The notes beneath the pieces were generated by a model. That model made no database searches and was not told the DNA's origin. It was given only the letters and a program-made list of their open reading frames with translations. From positions 1-6,961 of the forward strand of contig JACQRR010000084.1 in assembly GCA_016206365.1 (NCBI GenBank): DNA of 6,961 nucleotides, in the 5' to 3' direction. How positions within the stretch are numbered: position 1 is the stretch's first letter; each line of letters starts with the position of its first letter. Below are positions 5,585 through 6,961 of the stretch, piece by piece. This stretch comes from Candidatus Roizmanbacteria bacterium. GTDB lineage: Bacteria; Patescibacteriota; Microgenomatia; UBA1406; GWC2-37-13. A program made the position numbers and the translations under genes.

Positions 5585-6790
5585 ACCAACAAACTTTTTT
5601 TGCCTAAATCTAAGTTTTTGATAAGGATTATTGAGCAACGAGGCCTCAAGCCTCATCACCTCTTTTAAATTCTCGGCCAGCCTTAAAAAAGCAGGATCTT
5701 TGGTGTTTCGAAGCGCCTGATACTCGGTATTTTGTAAAAAAAGATAGAGAGCGCGGTATCTTTTCTTACCAATTCTTTTAGCCATCTGAATGTTTTTTAA
5801 GGCGGCCATGGTATTATTGCCTAATCTTAAGCTTCCCCGAGCTTGTACATCCCAGGCCATGATCTCCAAATACTTTGTCTGTTCAGGTAGTTGGCTAACG
5901 CACTTAAAAGCCATCTCCATCTGTGTGTCAAAATAATTTTTATCCTTTAAAATAAGGGCAGTTTTTGCTAGCTCAAAATGAGTCACCAGCCTCTCGGAAA
6001 AATGATTTTTAGGATTATATTTTAAGGAAATCTCGCCAATGCTACGACAGTCTTCCGCCTCTTTTCGGGAAACCTCAACCCAGGGTCGAGTAATAATTTC
6101 TAAACGCTTAAGGGCAATAGCCATCCAATAAGAAGGGCCCAACTCAGAAATATTGGTTTCTCTGGCGAACTCTATATTTCTTATTGCCTGTAGATAGGCG
6201 GCTTTAAAATCTTTGGGTTTAGTGATATCGGAAAGACATCTTGCTTTCACCCAATTTAATCGACTTATTATCTTTTTAATTTTATTATTTTTATGGAGCC
6301 CAAGGTTATAGATTAGTTTAATTAACTTACCCATCTTTTTATAGATCATATGGGGATAGCCTTCATAAATTTTCTCGTACGCCAAGTCTGCCTGCTCCAT
6401 AAGGTAATCGGGTATGTTAGCTGAATTTTCAATCTCTTCAACTGATATATCCTGTTCATTTTTGGACACGCGTTTTTTCTCTTCAAAAAAACCGATTATT
6501 CTTTTATTTTCATCTTCGGTTAAATATCCTTGACCTGCTGAAGCTAAAAATAAGTTTACTTCGTCAATAGTAGAAAAACCGCTTTTTTTAATAAAGACCT
6601 CTACAATAGTTAGTAGAAGTTTTCGATCGTGGGGAATTCTGTCGCCGTTTTGCCAGTGGGAGAATAAACTATCTTCATAAATCAAACCTTCTTGCGCCAA
6701 AGCATCACCAAACTCTGTGAGCGTAGCAAAACCAGATTTGAGGCGCAATCTCTTAAAAAGGACTGGAAAATCGCCTTTTTGAACAAGCAT
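5579..6790 (-). CDS. Xre-type helix-turn-helix protein with long helical (TPR-like) C-terminal region
   Basis: This is a 403-residue protein starting at ATG 6790 and ending at TAG 5579. Residues 10-65 resemble an Xre/Cro DNA-binding domain: 'FKRLRLKSG', then 'TLTEFGDAL', then 'SLFSHWQNGDRIPHDRKLLL', matching the usual S..is.wE.G.r.P....l..l pattern. Residues 70-95 ('EVNLFLASAGQGYLTEDE') resemble the extension found after the HTH in signal-responsive regulators of the NB-ARC/TPR type. A charged linker (100-130) leads into about 250 residues of amphipathic helices with Ala- and Leu-rich pairs, for example 'ADLAYEKIYEGYP', 'AYLQAIRNIEFAR' and 'AALKNIQMAKRIG', which suggests degenerate TPRs that could bind a peptide or a partner. 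No NTPase P-loop is seen. It is probably a transcription regulator. Its promoter overlaps a copy of a 14-bp palindrome, which suggests autoregulation. It has no SD; the start lies 9 bp after the -10 box. Confidence 0.75.
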   Translation of the reverse strand: MLVQKGDFPVLFKRLRLKSGFATLTEFGDALAQEGLIYEDSLFSHWQNGDRIPHDRKLLLTIVEVFIKKSGFSTIDEVNLFLASAGQGYLTEDENKRIIGFFEEKKRVSKNEQDISVEEIENSANIPDYLMEQADLAYEKIYEGYPHMIYKKMGKLIKLIYNLGLHKNNKIKKIISRLNWVKARCLSDITKPKDFKAAYLQAIRNIEFARETNISELGPSYWMAIALKRLEIITRPWVEVSRKEAEDCRSIGEISLKYNPKNHFSERLVTHFELAKTALILKDKNYFDTQMEMAFKCVSQLPEQTKYLEIMAWDVQARGSLRLGNNTMAALKNIQMAKRIGKKRYRALYLFLQNTEYQALRNTKDPAFLRLAENLKEVMRLEASLLNNPYQKLRFRQKKFVGL

Positions 6791-6799
6791 GCCAACTTT

Positions 6800-6827
6800 A
6801 TAATACTCTTTTTTCCAAATTTGTCAA
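6800..6827 (-). promoter_or_regulatory. Promoter of the HTH-regulator gene (TTGACA-16-TATTAT)
   Basis: Read on the minus strand, a perfect TTGACA (6827-6822) is followed after 16 bp by TATTAT (6805-6800, 5 of 6 matches to TATAAT). Only 9 bp separate the -10 box from ATG 6790, so the transcript would have a leader of 0-3 nt and no room for a Shine-Dalgarno. The alternative -10, TATAAA, would give 19-bp spacing. Confidence 0.7.
6813..6826. promoter_or_regulatory. Operator-like half-conserved palindrome over the -35 of the regulator gene
   Basis: TTCCAAATTTGTCA matches the perfect palindrome at 6851-6864 in 12 of 14 positions; the 11 bp CAAATTTGTCA are identical. It covers most of the -35 box of the leftward promoter, so a bound protein would block that promoter. 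Confidence 0.5.
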
Positions 6828-6850
6828 TTTTTTCTTACACCAATATTTTC

Positions 6851-6864
6851 TGACAAATTTGTCA
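6851..6864. promoter_or_regulatory. Perfect 14-bp palindrome, candidate operator in the divergent promoter region
   Basis: TGACAAATTTGTCA is its own reverse complement. It lies 24 bp upstream of the leftward -35 box and ends directly before the rightward -35-like TTCACA (6865). Dimeric HTH regulators bind sites of this kind; the Xre-type protein encoded next to it is the obvious candidate, though this is an inference. Confidence 0.6.
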
Positions 6865-6893
6865 TTCACACCGACAATCTCGTAAGTTATAAA
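6865..6893 (+). promoter_or_regulatory. Rightward promoter (TTCACA-17-TATAAA) of the divergent gene
   Basis: TTCACA (6865-6870, 5 of 6 matches to TTGACA) and TATAAA (6888-6893, 5 of 6 matches to TATAAT) are separated by the ideal 17 bp. Transcription would start at about 6900-6902, at or just before ATG 6902. The -35 box touches the 14-bp palindrome, so the site could be controlled by it. Confidence 0.6.
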
Positions 6894-6901
6894 TTAAAAA
6901 G

Positions 6902-6961
6902 ATGAAAAAGAAAATCCGTCAACAAAACTGCCATCACACCTTAAAGTATCCTTATTTATAT
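6902..6961 (+). CDS. Start of an unknown divergent gene (3' end outside window)
   Basis: ATG 6902 opens a frame of 20 codons that runs off the window without a stop. The first residues are basic (MKKKIRQQ) followed by Cys-His-His and a Tyr-rich stretch. It has a good promoter directly upstream and is divergent to the HTH regulator, the usual arrangement for a regulator and its target. Too little is visible to name a function; a short basic start could be cytoplasmic or precede a membrane helix. Confidence 0.45.
   Translation, partial: MKKKIRQQNCHHTLKYPYLY

Noticed and set aside
1..6961. CRISPR array, tRNA or rRNA gene
   Set aside because: No regularly spaced identical repeats, no cloverleaf-like sequence and no conserved rRNA segments were seen on either strand.

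Overview
The window looks like a piece of a small, AT-rich bacterial genome. Its gene style suggests a member of the Candidate Phyla Radiation (Patescibacteria), perhaps the Microgenomates side. The reasons are: very tight gene packing with 1-nt overlaps and stop/start junctions, almost no Shine-Dalgarno sequences, a type IV pilus (T4P) cluster with strongly divergent minor pilins, and genes whose -10 box lies 6-9 nt before the start codon. This assignment is an inference; there is no rRNA or marker gene here. TGA is used as a normal stop (976-978), so the SR1/Gracilibacteria code does not apply.

Layout. Bases 1-4762 hold a plus-strand operon-like cluster for a T4P/type II secretion-like machine. 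In order: the C-terminal part of the PilC/GspF inner-membrane platform protein (cut by the window edge); a GspH/FimT-like minor pilin; a 658-residue pilin-like protein that carries six regularly spaced beta-propeller repeats and a C-terminal beta-sandwich-like domain; a 118-bp inverted-repeat element of the GTCATTCCGAG type; a PilW/GspJ-like minor pilin; a PilX/GspK-like minor pilin without Glu+5; and a GspL/PilM-like assembly protein with one membrane helix and a Pro/Ser/Thr-rich tail. A short hairpin followed by seven T's at 4766-4788 probably ends this unit.

Bases 4841-5584 encode a probable cytoplasmic glycosyltransferase-like (GT-A fold) protein with its own TATAAT box. It ends tail-to-tail with a minus-strand gene (6790-5579), the two stop codons sharing the palindrome CTATAG. 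The minus-strand gene encodes an Xre-type helix-turn-helix protein with a long helical, TPR-like C-terminal part. Its promoter region (6791-6901) is divergent: a rightward promoter drives a second gene that starts at 6902 and leaves the window. A perfect 14-bp palindrome, TGACAAATTTGTCA, and a 12/14 copy 38 bp away lie between and over these promoters, which suggests an operator.

How the parts work together (inference). PilC and the GspL/PilM-like protein would form the inner-membrane assembly platform. The four pilin-like proteins would form the initiating tip complex of the pilus. The propeller-bearing pilin would sit at the tip and act as the binding head, a job done in proteobacteria by the separate PilY1 propeller protein. 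In a CPR cell such a pilus would be a candidate for host contact or DNA capture. The Ile codon choice changes sharply at the repeat element, so the second half of the operon may have a different history from the first half.
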